A DNA stretch of 64,000 nucleotides, from NCBI GenBank assembly GCA_963793005.1, contig CAWBYP010000002.1, positions 2,108,001 through 2,172,000 of the forward strand. Direction: 5' to 3'. Made by a program: the position numbers and the translations under genes. The DNA is from RPQJ01 sp963793005. GTDB lineage: Bacteria > Pseudomonadota > Gammaproteobacteria > Steroidobacterales > Steroidobacteraceae. Position 1 is the first letter of the stretch. Every line of letters starts with the position of its first letter. Below are positions 1-9,296 of the stretch, piece after piece. The notes below the pieces were generated by a model, which was not told the DNA's origin, searched no databases, and saw only the letters and a program-made list of their open reading frames with translations.

Positions 1-48
1 TCCTGCGCACCGTCGGCAAGAATGGTCATCGATGCGTTGTCGATCGAC

Positions 49-1113
49 TGCAGCGTGGCAAAACGAATGGCCATGACGCGTGGCGACGTACTGTTGACCC
101 GGTCAGTGCAAGAGCCATTGGTGCAGCTGGCGGTACGGACGACGCGGACATCGGGGCATCCGGACCCGAATTTCTCGCCGTAGGCCATCACTTCGTCGCC
201 GTCGCGCAACCTGAGCTCGAAGAGTCGCAGGTCGTTTCCGTTATGTACGATTTCAGCCTCGGCGCCAACCGGTAGCGGTGCCTGCGGGGAGACGCGACTG
301 ATGTACGGTCTGTAAAAGTCGCCGCGGCGGTCCTCGAAGTAGATCCACGATCCGTCGCTGCTCCAGCGGGGTGATGACAGCACATACGAAAGCCCGACGT
401 GCTCGGCCAGCAGGGTACCCACGTCGTAACGGCACGCCAGCGCACCTGGCGTGGAGGGGACGCAGGCGTCCACGTCATCGATGAATCGAAGTCTGGAGAG
501 CCAGGTTGTCCCGCCATCCTCGTCCTCGGTGACATAGGCGAGTCTGTGCCCATCGGCGGCGAGGTCGAAGTAATTGACGTCAATGGCACCGGGCTGCGCC
601 GGATCGAAGATCCTCTGCGTCGTGATGGTGGCTGGATCAACCCCCATGCCCGCCCCGATCGGAAACCGAATCAAGAGCAGATCGGAGATACCGTCGGTCG
701 TTACGATGCGACCCTCCTGGACACCATCGGTTGTCACGATGCGGAACGAGCTGTACCGGTGATAGTTTCCGGCGCTGAGAGACAACAGGTACCTCTTGCA
801 TGTGGCTGACGCATTGGCGAGGTAGAAGTCCCGCACAGGAGTGCTGTTGGTCGCCTGCCGGACAAACACGAAGGCGGCGGTCTCACCCAGGCAGGGATCT
901 GTCGCCGCGATTTTTCGGTTGACGGAGAAGAGGGTGGTGCCCTTGCCCTTGCGGCCGCTGTCGAGAGTCACCTCGATATCGAACTTCGCCACGGCGGCAG
1001 TGTCGGCCACGTCAATCGTGGCGATCAGCTGCTTGGAGCCTTTGACCACAGTCTTGCGTATTGTGATGCCGCCGGGGTCGGTCGTGCCCGAGACGAAAAA
1101 CTTCGGTTTGGCG
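49..1113 (-). repeat. Tandem repeat, copy B (open reading frame intact)
   Basis: This stretch aligns with 1131-2216 at an offset that drifts from about 1090 to 1103 bases, so the copies differ by indels as well as substitutions. Copy B starts inside the first beta domain (peptide NAKPKFFVSGTT) and stays in one frame across its length. Confidence 0.8.
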
Positions 1114-1130
1114 TTGTGATGAATTGTCGT

Positions 1131-2216
1131 ATCCAGACTGCAGGGTGGCAAAACGAATCGCCATGACCCGCGGTGACGTACTGTTGACTTGGTTAGTGCA
1201 AGTGCCATTGGCGCAACTGGCGGTGCTTACGACGCGGACGTCGCGGCACCCGGATCCGGATTTTTCGCCGTACGCCATTACTTCGCCGCCGTCGCGTGAC
1301 CTGAGCTCGAAGAGTCGCAGGTTGTTTCCGCTCAGGACGATTTCAGCCTCGACGCCAGCAGGAAGTGGTGCCTGCGGCGAAACGCGACTGATGTACGGAC
1401 TGGTCCAGACGCCGCGGCGGTCCTCGAGGTAGATCCACGATCCATCGGTACTCCATCGCGGCGAACTAAAGGAATAGGAATATGACGATCCAACGTGCTC
1501 CGCCAGCAGTGGACCGGCGTCGTAGCGGCATGCCAGCGCACCGGGCATGGACGGTATCAGGCGTCAAGGTCGTTGACGAATCGAAGTCTAGTGAAGTTGG
1601 TATTGTTCCGCCATCCTCGTTTGTGGTGACGTACGCGAGTCTGTGACCATCAACGGCCAGGTCGAAGTCAACAACGTCGATGGTGCCATCCTGGGCCGGA
1701 TCGAAGATCCCGATCTATCCTGGACCGACCCGGAAGCGACCTGCATGTCGGGACCAACAGGGAAGCGAACCAACAACAGATCCGATGCACCGTCGGTCGT
1801 TACGATGCGACCCTCCTGGGCACCATCGGTTGTCACAATGCGGAACGAGCTGTACCGGTGAAAGTTTCCGGCACTGAGAGACAGCAGGTATCTCTTGCAT
1901 GTCGCTGACGCATTGGCGAGGTAGAAGTCCCGCACCGGAGTGCTGTTGGTCGCCTGCCGGGAACAACACGAACGCTGCGCGTCTCGACCCGAGGCACGGG
2001 TCGACAGCAACGACTTTCCTCGCAACCGAGAACAGCGTGGTGCCCTTGCCCTTGCGGCCGCTGTCGAGCGTCACCTCGATGTCGAATTTCGCCACGACCG
2101 CGGTGTCAGCCACGTCGATCGTGGCAATCAGCTGCTTGGAGCCCTTGACCACGACTTTCTTCACCGTGATGCCGCCGGGGTCGGTCGTGCCCGAGACGAG
2201 AAACTTCGGCGTTGGC
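1131..2216 (-). repeat. Tandem repeat, copy A (frameshifted)
   Basis: This is the promoter-proximal copy of the repeat. It carries the intact 5' end of the gene but at least four frame breaks compared with copy B, for example an extra base near 1968 where copy B keeps the frame AFVFVRQATNS. The join to copy B lies around 1113-1131, at the peptide MAIRFATLQS. Confidence 0.8.
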
Positions 2217-2393
2217 GGTGCTGTCGAAGCCGCTGCCGTCCACGACGACGTCGAGGCTGACGGTGCCCTGGGTAGGTGGAGGATGGCGTGGCCGCGGTGA
2301 CCGTCACCGGGGGCGCGGGCCAGGCACTGCCCATCGGGGCGAACGCCAGGACGAGCATTGAGAGTGTGGACAGAGCAAGTTGCCTGTACGCGT

Positions 2394-5391
2394 TCATGGC
2401 AGTCTCCCGGCGGTCAGTTCTGCAGGTCGGTCGGTGCGGCTCATGGAGCCCACCATGACGAACGGAGCCCAGTAATAGGGGTGTCCCAGGGTTTTCGAGG
2501 TACGAAGTTGTCGCTGCGCCTCAGCCAGGGCCGTTGCGGCATCGGCGCCATTCCCGGATTGGTTCAGGCGTTCGTAGAATCGCCGCATCACGGTCACCGA
2601 GGCGCGATCGTCGACGTCCCAGAGCGCCGCGAGCACGGACGTGGTGCCGGCCGTCAGAAATGCGCGGGTCATGCCGACGAACTCGTCGCCGGCCGGGACC
2701 TCGGAGAAGTAGCCGCTGCCGAGCGCGGTCTCGCAGGCGCTCAGCGTCACGAGATTGGCGTGCAGCCGAAGCCCCAGGACTTCGTGCACCTGCAGCAGCC
2801 CGTCGTCCTGTGCATCTGCTTCGAGCTCGAGGCCGGAGAGCAGCGGATTGGCCTTGTTGAACACGCCATGGGTGGCGAGATGCACCACGGTGTAGTCGCC
2901 GGCGAGCTTCTTGAACTGGCTTTCGGTGGCCCCAGCGCCGATCAGCAGTGTTGAATGCGGTTGGAAAAGCGCGTCGACGGAGCGGGCTTCTTCGGGCGCG
3001 TAGCGGAGGCGACTCCGTGCGGGCGCCATGGCGAGCAGCGATCGGGTCGGATCGCCTGTGCGACTGTCATGACGCAATGCGGCGGCTGCCGGCAGGTAGG
3101 CGAGCGAATAACGATCGATCAGCAGCGTCTTGCCGTCGGTGCCACTCACCGGGAGCAGGGCAAAGGGGAGCGAGTTCAGTACGCCGTGCGGCACGATGTA
3201 GAGGCTGCGGATTCCACCAAGCTCGGCCGACTCGTTCAGGGACTTGAGAAGTGCAGTCGAGAGGCTCGCCGCCGGTTTCAGCCAGCGATCGTCGCCCGGG
3301 CGCTGGACGAGGTCGCGCAGCAGTGCAATGCGAGCATTGAGATCCACGAGGCGAAGCGGCGTGGTGCTGGCGGTGATGCCGCGAGCGGTCACGACGAAGG
3401 TGGTCAGCCGGTCGGCGGCGACGACGTACTCGACCAGCGCCTCGTCGTCGCGCAGCAGTCGCTGAAGATCCGCGGCACTCGACGTTGAATCGGCCAACCG
3501 TGGTGTCGCGGTTGCAACGGCATGGTCGTCGAGGAAGGCCTGGTATTCCTTTTCGGCACGCAGCAGTTCCTCGGAGAACCGATTCCTGGCGCGTTGCGTA
3601 TTTGCGGGCGCGCCGTCGGTGTCCTCGTCAACGAGTGCGCGCTGCAGCTGGCGAATGCGCTGCTGCAGCTCGGCTTCCTTGCGCCGGTCCACGTCGGTCA
3701 GCAGCAGTGGCGAGCGACCGCCCAGTTGTTCGGTGAAGCTGCGGGCACGCAGGCGCTCGGCGGTGGAGAAGGCGTCCGAGGTGAGGCCGAGCTGCAACTG
3801 CAGCCGCACGAGCTCGACGTAGACCTCGTACTTGTCGTCGACGAACCCGGCGCGGAAGCGCGGCTCCTGAAGCTGGTCGCGGACGCTCTCGATGACCGAT
3901 ACGGCGGCGACCAGCGAAGCCAGTGCCGCGCGCGTGTCGCCGCCGGACTCCTGGGTGCGAGCCCGACCGAACAGGATGCGCCAGAGCACGTCGGGGTCGC
4001 GAATCGGGCCCAGTGCGACCTCGGAGGCCGTGAAGTCCGAGAGCGCCTCGGACGATTTTCCGAGGCGACGCCGGGTCTCGGCCCGGGAGAGCAGTGCCTC
4101 GGCTTCGGTCGGGTGGGCCCCAGTGTCGCGGGCGATGGTGAGCGCCTGCTCTGCCTCCGCTGCCGCCTGCGGGAGCTTGAGCTGCTCACGGTGAACCCGG
4201 GCCAGGCGCAGCAGGCTCTGCGCCTGCAACTGGCGCTCGCCGGAGGTGGCCGAGCGCTCACCCGCCTGCCGATAGAGTTCGGCGGCGCCGTCGAAGTTCT
4301 TGCGTCGGAACTGGAGGTCGCCGAGCGCGATGAGGTTGAGCGTAATCCCGCGTGCGAGACCGACCTCACGGGCGAGCGCCAGTGCCCGGGTAAATGCTTG
4401 CTCGGCCGACTCGGGGTCGCCGAGCAGCAGGTAGAGGTCGCCCGTGTCGTGGAGCGCCTCGGCGAGTTCCGGCTGCGCGCCGAGGTTCTCGTAGACGGCG
4501 AGTGCTGCCCGGTGACTTTCAAGCCCGCGGTCGTAGCGGCCCTCGCGTATCAGGCCGTTGCCCTTCTGGCGCATCCAGTAGGCCTGGTCCTGGCGCATTC
4601 CGGATTGCTTCGCAAGGTCGATCGCCCGGTCGAAGTGTGCGATGGCGTCCTGCGTCTCGCCGAGGCCCAGCAGGCACAGCGCGACGTTGCCGTTGTCCTG
4701 GCTCATCGAGGTCGTCGACTTCAATTGCTCGCTGATGGCGAGCGCCTGCCGGTAATAGCCGAGTGCCTCGCGGAACTGGCCAAGCAGCAGGTAGACGCCG
4801 CCGATGTTGCCGAGCGTGTCGCCGACGCCGCGCGGGAAATCGACGCTCTTGTAGAGCTCGAGCACCTGCCGGTACTGCTTGAGCGAGACGTCGTAGTCAC
4901 CCAGTTCGTCGTAGACCAGGCTCAGGTTGTTGAGGCTGGCGCCCTCGAGCTTCTTGTCACCGAGCGCGCGGGCCACGGCACCGGCGTTCTTGAATCGATC
5001 GATGGCCTCGTCGTAGTCCCCCTGGTCCCAGGCGAGGAGCCCCATCACGTTCAGCGTCTTGCCCTGACCGGTGCGATCACCGGACCGACGCTCGAGCGCG
5101 AGCGCACGGTCGAGGTAGTTGCGGGCCTCGCTCGAACTCGCCGAGCCGCCAGTGGCACTCGCCGATGTAGTGCAGCACCGCCGCCTGGTCGTGCGGACTC
5201 GCCGTCTTGCCGAGTGTTGCGGACAGGCGCTCGAACACTGGCAAGGCCTTCTCGGCGCCATCCTGGCGATAGAGCGCGACCGCGGCCTCGATGCGTGGAT
5301 CGAGCGCAGGGGTCTCAGCGCTCACGCGGAGAGCGAGCAGTGCTCCCAGTGCGAAAGCGAAAAAGAAGAGACCCGGGCGGCGCGCGTTCAT
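2394..5391 (-). CDS. Exported TPR-CHAT caspase-like protein (one frameshift near 5131)
   Basis: The N-terminus is a signal peptide (core LFFFAFALGALLAL, cleavage likely after VSA). A long series of tetratricopeptide repeats follows (e.g. ALGYYRQALAISEQ, AEALHDTGDLYLLLGDPESA), then a C-terminal CHAT protease domain with the His motif VVHLATHGVF and the Cys motif LVTLSACETALG, the caspase/separase-type dyad. One indel near 5131 splits the reading frame: GECHWRLGEFE is in one frame and ARNYLDRALALERR in the next. The joined protein would be about 1000 residues. CHAT proteins are clan CD cysteine peptidases or their relatives; the dyad here suggests activity. It lies between the anti-sigma candidate and a secreted protein, and its stop overlaps the next start as ATGA. 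Confidence 0.88.
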
Positions 5392-5398
5392 CGGTAGC

Positions 5399-6145
5399 TC
5401 ATTCCGCGACGCGGAATGAAACGTGTTCGGAGCCGATCGATTTGCCTTCGGATACGTATGCGTCGACGTGCACGAAGTATTCCAGGCCGGGTCGGAGTGC
5501 GGCGGGGTTCCTCGGGCGCCACTCGGTGCCGGAGACCTGCTGCTCGGTCACCACGTCGCCCGCGTCGGTCACGACTCGAACGTCGTAGTAGTGCGCACCG
5601 GCAACGGGCGTCCAGCGAACGGTCAGTTGATTGCGTCCGACGATCGCGCCGGGACCCGGACTCAGCAGACTCAGGCCGGGCGATGGTGCCGTCCTGGTCG
5701 TCGGCACGTCCGCCGATTGTGGCAACACGGCGAAGCGGACCAGTGCTGCTGCGGCGAGGACCACGACTGCGGCCGCCGCCCATTGCGGGGCGAATGGTCG
5801 CCCGCGACGGGCACCCGCATTCGCGAGCGTGCGGGTCCGCGCGATGGCAAGTTCGGGGACCGGCTCCGCAGTGGTCACCGCGCGTTCCCGGCTCAGGAGA
5901 CCGACCAGCGCCAGGCAGTGCGAGCAATCGGCCAGGTGCAGCTCGAGCGAGTCACGGTCAGTTTCGGCCAGCGTTCCGTCCACGTAGGCGGCGACCGAGT
6001 GTTCGTCCGGGCAGGCGGGGCCTGGCTCCGTGGCGTCCGTTCGCGATGCGCGCAGAAGAGATGACAGCGCGTCAGGGGTCATGCGTGCCTCGGCGGCATT
6101 GCCGCGAGAGGAGGTTTGAAGGTTCCGATCGTCATACACGGACAC
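5399..6145 (-). CDS. Zinc-finger membrane protein, anti-sigma factor candidate
   Basis: The N-terminal part has the HxxxCxxC signature of zinc-binding anti-sigma domains (LELHLADCSHC). One membrane helix follows (WAAAAVVVLAAAALV), then a proline-rich linker and a C-terminal fibronectin-III-like domain (NQLTVRWTPVAGAHYYDVRV) that should sit outside the membrane. The open frame begins at GTG 6145, but an ATG at 6082 (peptide MTPDALSSLL), preceded by GAGG, is a plausible alternative. It lies directly downstream of the sigma factor gene, the usual place for a cognate anti-sigma factor. Whether it binds that sigma factor is inference. Confidence 0.75.
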   Translation of the reverse strand: MSVYDDRNLQTSSRGNAAEARMTPDALSSLLRASRTDATEPGPACPDEHSVAAYVDGTLAETDRDSLELHLADCSHCLALVGLLSRERAVTTAEPVPELAIARTRTLANAGARRGRPFAPQWAAAAVVVLAAAALVRFAVLPQSADVPTTRTAPSPGLSLLSPGPGAIVGRNQLTVRWTPVAGAHYYDVRVVTDAGDVVTEQQVSGTEWRPRNPAALRPGLEYFVHVDAYVSEGKSIGSEHVSFRVAE

Positions 6146-6146
6146 G

Positions 6147-7094
6147 TCATGGCGATTTGCGGCCCTGGCCGGCGGACGGACCGTTCATGACTGCGGCGAG
6201 CGCCGCCAGCGCTGCCTGGATCTGCCGATTGGCGCGGAACGGGTCGCCGAGTCCGGTCAGGCGGGCGACCTCGGCCAGCGTCAGGTCCTGCTCGTAGCGG
6301 AGCCGCAGCAGCAGGCGCTGACGCGGCGGCAGCTCGGCCAGTGCTGCGTCGAGCCGACCGCGGTCCTGCGTGGACTGGGCGAGCTCCTCGGGTCCCGGTC
6401 CGGGTTCTTCGAGTTGCAGGGCCGCGTCGTCGAACGCGGAGGTCGGCTCGTCCGCCTGCGGCCCCACGCTCGTGGTGCGTGTTCCGAGTTGCCAGCGCTG
6501 CCGTGGCGTCAGCAAGGCGAAAAGCCTGGCATTGATGTCCGAGATGTCGTGCTCGGTCAGGTCTGGGTACCGCGATGCAAGCAGATGCAGGCACTCGATC
6601 CGCGACATGCCGCGCATATAGAGGCAGCGATAGACGAGCTGCTCTAGTTCGGGAAGTTGAGCCACCGCACGGATCGGGCGGAAGCGGCCGCGCTTGCGGC
6701 GCCGCCAGTCGATGCAGAGATTGGCGGTCACCGCCATCAGCCAGGTGCGGAACCTGGCCGAACCATCCCGGCGGAAGCTCTGCAGCCGTCGGAACCCTTG
6801 GTCGCTCAGCGCCTGGCAGACGTGATCGAAGTACTCACTGGCGCGCTGAGGATCCGTTTCGTAGCGACGCACGATCTGCATCAAGGACGCCGAGTAGCAC
6901 TGCAGGAAATCGTGCCACGCTGCATCCGGGTTGGGTGATGCCAGCCTCGCGAGCAGCTCTGCGATCCGCTCGTCGGTCCCGACTGGATCGGCATCGTGTG
7001 GACGCGCTTGACCTTCCGTCGGGACAGCAGTTCCCGATACGTCGGTCGCGAACCGCCGTGTGGTCCCGAACTCCTTGGTATCCCCCATTGTCAT
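6147..7094 (-). CDS. Sigma-70 family RNA polymerase sigma factor
   Basis: The protein of 315 residues has a region-2-like segment (FRRDGSARFRTWLMAVTANL, typical of ECF-type factors) and a C-terminal region-4-like segment (LAELPPRQRLLLRLRYEQDLTLAEVA). The middle linker (about 100 residues, with MSRIECLHLLASRYPDLTEHDI) is longer than in minimal ECF factors. The start at ATG 7094 is chosen because AGGAAG lies 8 bases upstream; the frame is open further upstream but without family resemblance. It is the first gene of the sigma / zinc-finger / CHAT / secreted-protein group and probably directs transcription of it or of distant targets. Confidence 0.85.
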   Translation of the reverse strand: MTMGDTKEFGTTRRFATDVSGTAVPTEGQARPHDADPVGTDERIAELLARLASPNPDAAWHDFLQCYSASLMQIVRRYETDPQRASEYFDHVCQALSDQGFRRLQSFRRDGSARFRTWLMAVTANLCIDWRRRKRGRFRPIRAVAQLPELEQLVYRCLYMRGMSRIECLHLLASRYPDLTEHDISDINARLFALLTPRQRWQLGTRTTSVGPQADEPTSAFDDAALQLEEPGPGPEELAQSTQDRGRLDAALAELPPRQRLLLRLRYEQDLTLAEVARLTGLGDPFRANRQIQAALAALAAVMNGPSAGQGRKSP

Positions 7095-7563
7095 CGAACG
7101 ACTTCCTATCGTCCGTGCCCTTCTAATAAGACTCCGATACGCCGTCCGCCCCGCGGAATCAAGTTGCGGTGCAACACCGAGCAGAGTGTCGCGCAGCGAC
7201 TCGGGCGAGAAATCACCCATTCGGGTGAGTCGGGTTTTCTTACATTCGCGAGCCCGCAGCAATTTTCGTGCGGCCGGCCCGTCTGCGCGCAAAAGCGATT
7301 CCAATGTCCGTGGACTGTTCTTGCGAGTTGCCGATTCCGACACCGGGCCGGCGAACGCAGGGGCGGGTGGGGTGCAGCCCAGGGAGGATGGGTGCGTGGA
7401 CGAGGACGACTCAAGGACGAGAACGGAGCGGGCCGGGGCTGGTGAGCGCTGCAAAGGCGCCACCGCCCATTCCGATCGGACGTCTTCGAACGCGCCACGT
7501 CAACTCGGCGCCGGGAGTGCCCGGGCAGCAAGGGAGGCGCCGCACCCGTCCCTTCTTCGATCG
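7095..7563. other. Intergenic region upstream of the sigma factor operon
   Basis: No convincing gene is seen here. A small hairpin (TCACCC at 7213-7218, GGGTGA at 7223-7228) is followed by GTCGGGTTTTCTT on the plus strand and could be a weak terminator for transcription heading right. The sigma operon promoter should lie near 7110-7160 on the minus strand, but no clear -35/-10 pair could be picked out. Confidence 0.4.
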
Positions 7564-7758
7564 GCCGCCCAGGTGGATGCTGCGTTCGCGACGCTCGAGA
7601 AGCTGAACCGCGGCGTGCTGCTGCTCGATGCCGACGGCACGGTGCGGTTCATGAACGGCACGGCACGGGCGATGCTGAACCGTGGTCACGGGCTGTCGCT
7701 GCGGAAAGGCCGGCTCACGTTCGCGGGCGCGGACGCGACGGACGCGCTCGTCCGCGAC
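7564..7758 (+). pseudogene. Remnant of a PAS domain from a LuxR-type regulator
   Basis: About 65 residues (AQVDAAFATLEKLNRGVLLL through the GLSLRKGRLTFAG motif to ALVRD) resemble the N-terminal PAS-like domain of helix-turn-helix LuxR-family regulators. No start codon with a ribosome site precedes it and no DNA-binding domain follows. The frame continues as low-quality sequence to 7833, running antisense into the SemiSWEET gene. It is best read as a decayed fragment. The resemblance is by eye only. Confidence 0.5.
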
Positions 7759-7780
7759 GGCAGCTCGGCATCGGAAGGCG

Positions 7781-8041
7781 CTAGCGGTGCTGTAGCTTCA
7801 GCAGTAGAACCCCACCCGCGAGCGCCAGCGTGACCGCGTTGCAGATGATCACCGGCCAGCTGTCGAGTGCGATGCCGTAGAGCAGCCAGAGCGCCACGCC
7901 CAGCGTGAACAGGCTGTACATTCGCAGCGAGACGCCGCTGAGGTCGCGTGTCGCCCAGGATTTCATCACCTGTGGAACGAATGCGGCCGTGGTCAGTGCG
8001 CCGGCGGCGAACCCGAGTCCGTCCAGTGATGTCAGGGGCAT
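7781..8041 (-). CDS. SemiSWEET-family small sugar transporter
   Basis: The protein is 86 residues with three membrane helices, the size and layout of bacterial SemiSWEETs, which work as dimers to let sugars cross the inner membrane. The PQ-loop signature is visible in the first helix (TTAAFVPQVMKSW), followed by SGVSLRMYSLFTLGVALWLL, which matches the family's second helix. It stands alone between the PAS remnant and the DUF2905 gene. Substrate cannot be told from sequence. Confidence 0.88.
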   Translation of the reverse strand: MPLTSLDGLGFAAGALTTAAFVPQVMKSWATRDLSGVSLRMYSLFTLGVALWLLYGIALDSWPVIICNAVTLALAGGVLLLKLQHR

Positions 8042-8088
8042 GTAATTTTTGCGCTCTATCGGTGAATGGGATCGTTCAGCTGCGCCGA

Positions 8089-8289
8089 TCAGCGACGCCA
8101 GAGCCAGACGAGCAGACTCAGCACCAGGCTCACGATGATCATGGTCGTGAAGGGCGCGTAGAAGCGGAAGCCCGGGCGCTCGATCATCATGTCGCCGGGC
8201 AGGCGGCCGAGCGGCAGCTTCGACAGCCAGGGCCAGAGCAGTCCGAGCACTACGATTCCGAGTCCGGCGGCGATGAGCAGGCGCTGCAT
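8089..8289 (-). CDS. DUF2905 small membrane protein
   Basis: A 66-residue protein with two membrane helices (LLIAAGLGIVVLGLLWPWL and MIIVSLVLSLLVWLW) separated by the family signature KLPLGRLPGDMMIERPGFRFYAP split over the loop. This matches DUF2905, a widespread family of unknown function. The start ATG at 8289 gives the full family length. The long upstream extension in the same frame is antisense noise from the amidotransferase gene. Confidence 0.88.
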   Translation of the reverse strand: MQRLLIAAGLGIVVLGLLWPWLSKLPLGRLPGDMMIERPGFRFYAPFTTMIIVSLVLSLLVWLWRR

Positions 8290-8459
8290 ACGGTGAGAAT
8301 AGCGCGGAGCGACCTGCTCGTGGAGGGGCCTCACGAGAAGCCGCGCTCGATCTGGCCGAGACCCTCGGGACGTCGCCGCGGCTGTGGATGAATCTTCAGG
8401 CGACGTTTGACCTGCACGAGGCGAGCAGGAAGTGCCGGGCAGCGTAGGGAATCTGTTCC

Positions 8460-9209
8460 CTACCGCGACGGCAGCACGATTCCGCGCGCCCGCGGCCCCA
8501 CCAGCCGCACGAATTCGTCGAAAACCCGGTCGCTCAACGGTTGCGCAAGCGCGAGGTGGCGTCGCGTCGCCGCGCGGATACGCGCGATCTTCTGCAGGCT
8601 CCAGTGCTGGTCGATCTCTGCGCGTCCTGCCTCGCTCGCGAGCCAGCGCGCGATCAGCGCCTCGTCCGCCTCGAGATGGAACTGCAGCCCCCACGCGGAG
8701 TCGCCCAGCCTGTAGGCCTGGTTGCGGCAGTTGCGGGTCCATGCGAGCGGCACTGCGCCTGGCGGTGGTGCGAAGGTGTAGGCGTGCCACTGGAACACGA
8801 AGTGCGGGTTGTGCTCGAAGTGGCGAAACAGCCGGTCGTCGTGCGCGGCCTTCCGTGTGTGGAGCCGGTACCAGCCGATCTCCGGTACGTGGTTCGGGTG
8901 CACCTTGCCGCCCATGGCCTGCGCCAGCAGCTGTGCGCCGAGGCAGATGCCGAGCATTGGCTTGCCGGCGGTGACCACATCGCGGATCGCCGCCATCTCG
9001 GTGCGCAGGTGTGGCATCAGGTCGGCCTGGTCCACGTTCATCGGTCCACCGAGCACCACCAGCCCGTCGTAGCGGCGCACGTCCGGCTCGGCGTGCGGCT
9101 CGCGGCCGAAGTTCACGTAGCGGATGCGCACGCCCGATTCGCGCAGCAGCCTGTCGAGGTGGCCGAGCGGTTCGGTGGCAACATGCTGGAAAACGAGGAT
9201 CTTGCGCAT
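8460..9209 (-). CDS. Class I glutamine amidotransferase-like protein
   Basis: The protein of 249 residues is a stand-alone GATase1 domain. It has the nucleophile elbow GICLGAQLLAQAMGG (Cys about residue 89) and the C-terminal His-Glu pair in GLQFHLEADE (H178, E180), so the triad is complete. It resembles the GMP-synthase-glutaminase-like or YfeJ-type group with no synthetase partner. Glutamine or gamma-glutamyl hydrolysis is expected; the physiological substrate is unknown. It is divergent from the alpha/beta hydrolase at 9297. Confidence 0.88.
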   Translation of the reverse strand: MRKILVFQHVATEPLGHLDRLLRESGVRIRYVNFGREPHAEPDVRRYDGLVVLGGPMNVDQADLMPHLRTEMAAIRDVVTAGKPMLGICLGAQLLAQAMGGKVHPNHVPEIGWYRLHTRKAAHDDRLFRHFEHNPHFVFQWHAYTFAPPPGAVPLAWTRNCRNQAYRLGDSAWGLQFHLEADEALIARWLASEAGRAEIDQHWSLQKIARIRAATRRHLALAQPLSDRVFDEFVRLVGPRARGIVLPSR

Positions 9210-9296
9210 GGTTCGGAGTGGGGCTGGGCGGGCGCACTATATAGGGTGACGCGGGCGTCGGGTATGCTCGCCGCCTTCGATTACCGGCTGCCTGAA

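Larger units (their letters stand above)
1..2397 (-). pseudogene. Secreted protein gene broken by frameshifts and a partial tandem duplication
   Basis: Reading leftward from ATG 2397, the gene encodes a signal peptide (hydrophobic core LSMLVLAFAP, likely cleavage after GSA), then a beta-rich domain (motifs VSGTTDPGG, KGSKQLIATIDVADTA) and a C-terminal part with motifs such as SPRWSSDGSWIYFEDRRG that look like TolB/WD40-type propeller blades. The upstream part (about 1131-2397) needs several frame changes to read through, near 2270, 2209, 1968 and 1700. The downstream part (1-1113) is a second copy of the same region and reads as one open frame to the window edge, but lacks the start and signal peptide. 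The start overlaps the CHAT gene stop as ATGA. Function unknown; presumably an exported partner of the CHAT protein. Confidence 0.7.

Noticed and set aside
3522..5588. A long plus-strand open frame (688 codons) opposite the CHAT gene
   Set aside because: It mirrors the codon bias of the GC-rich minus-strand gene, has no recognisable domain and no ribosome site; the CHAT reading has clear motifs.
2394..7094. Reading the CHAT operon as a type III-E CRISPR (Craspase) locus
   Set aside because: No gRAMP effector, no repeats and no Csx30-like gene are visible, and this CHAT protein has a signal peptide.
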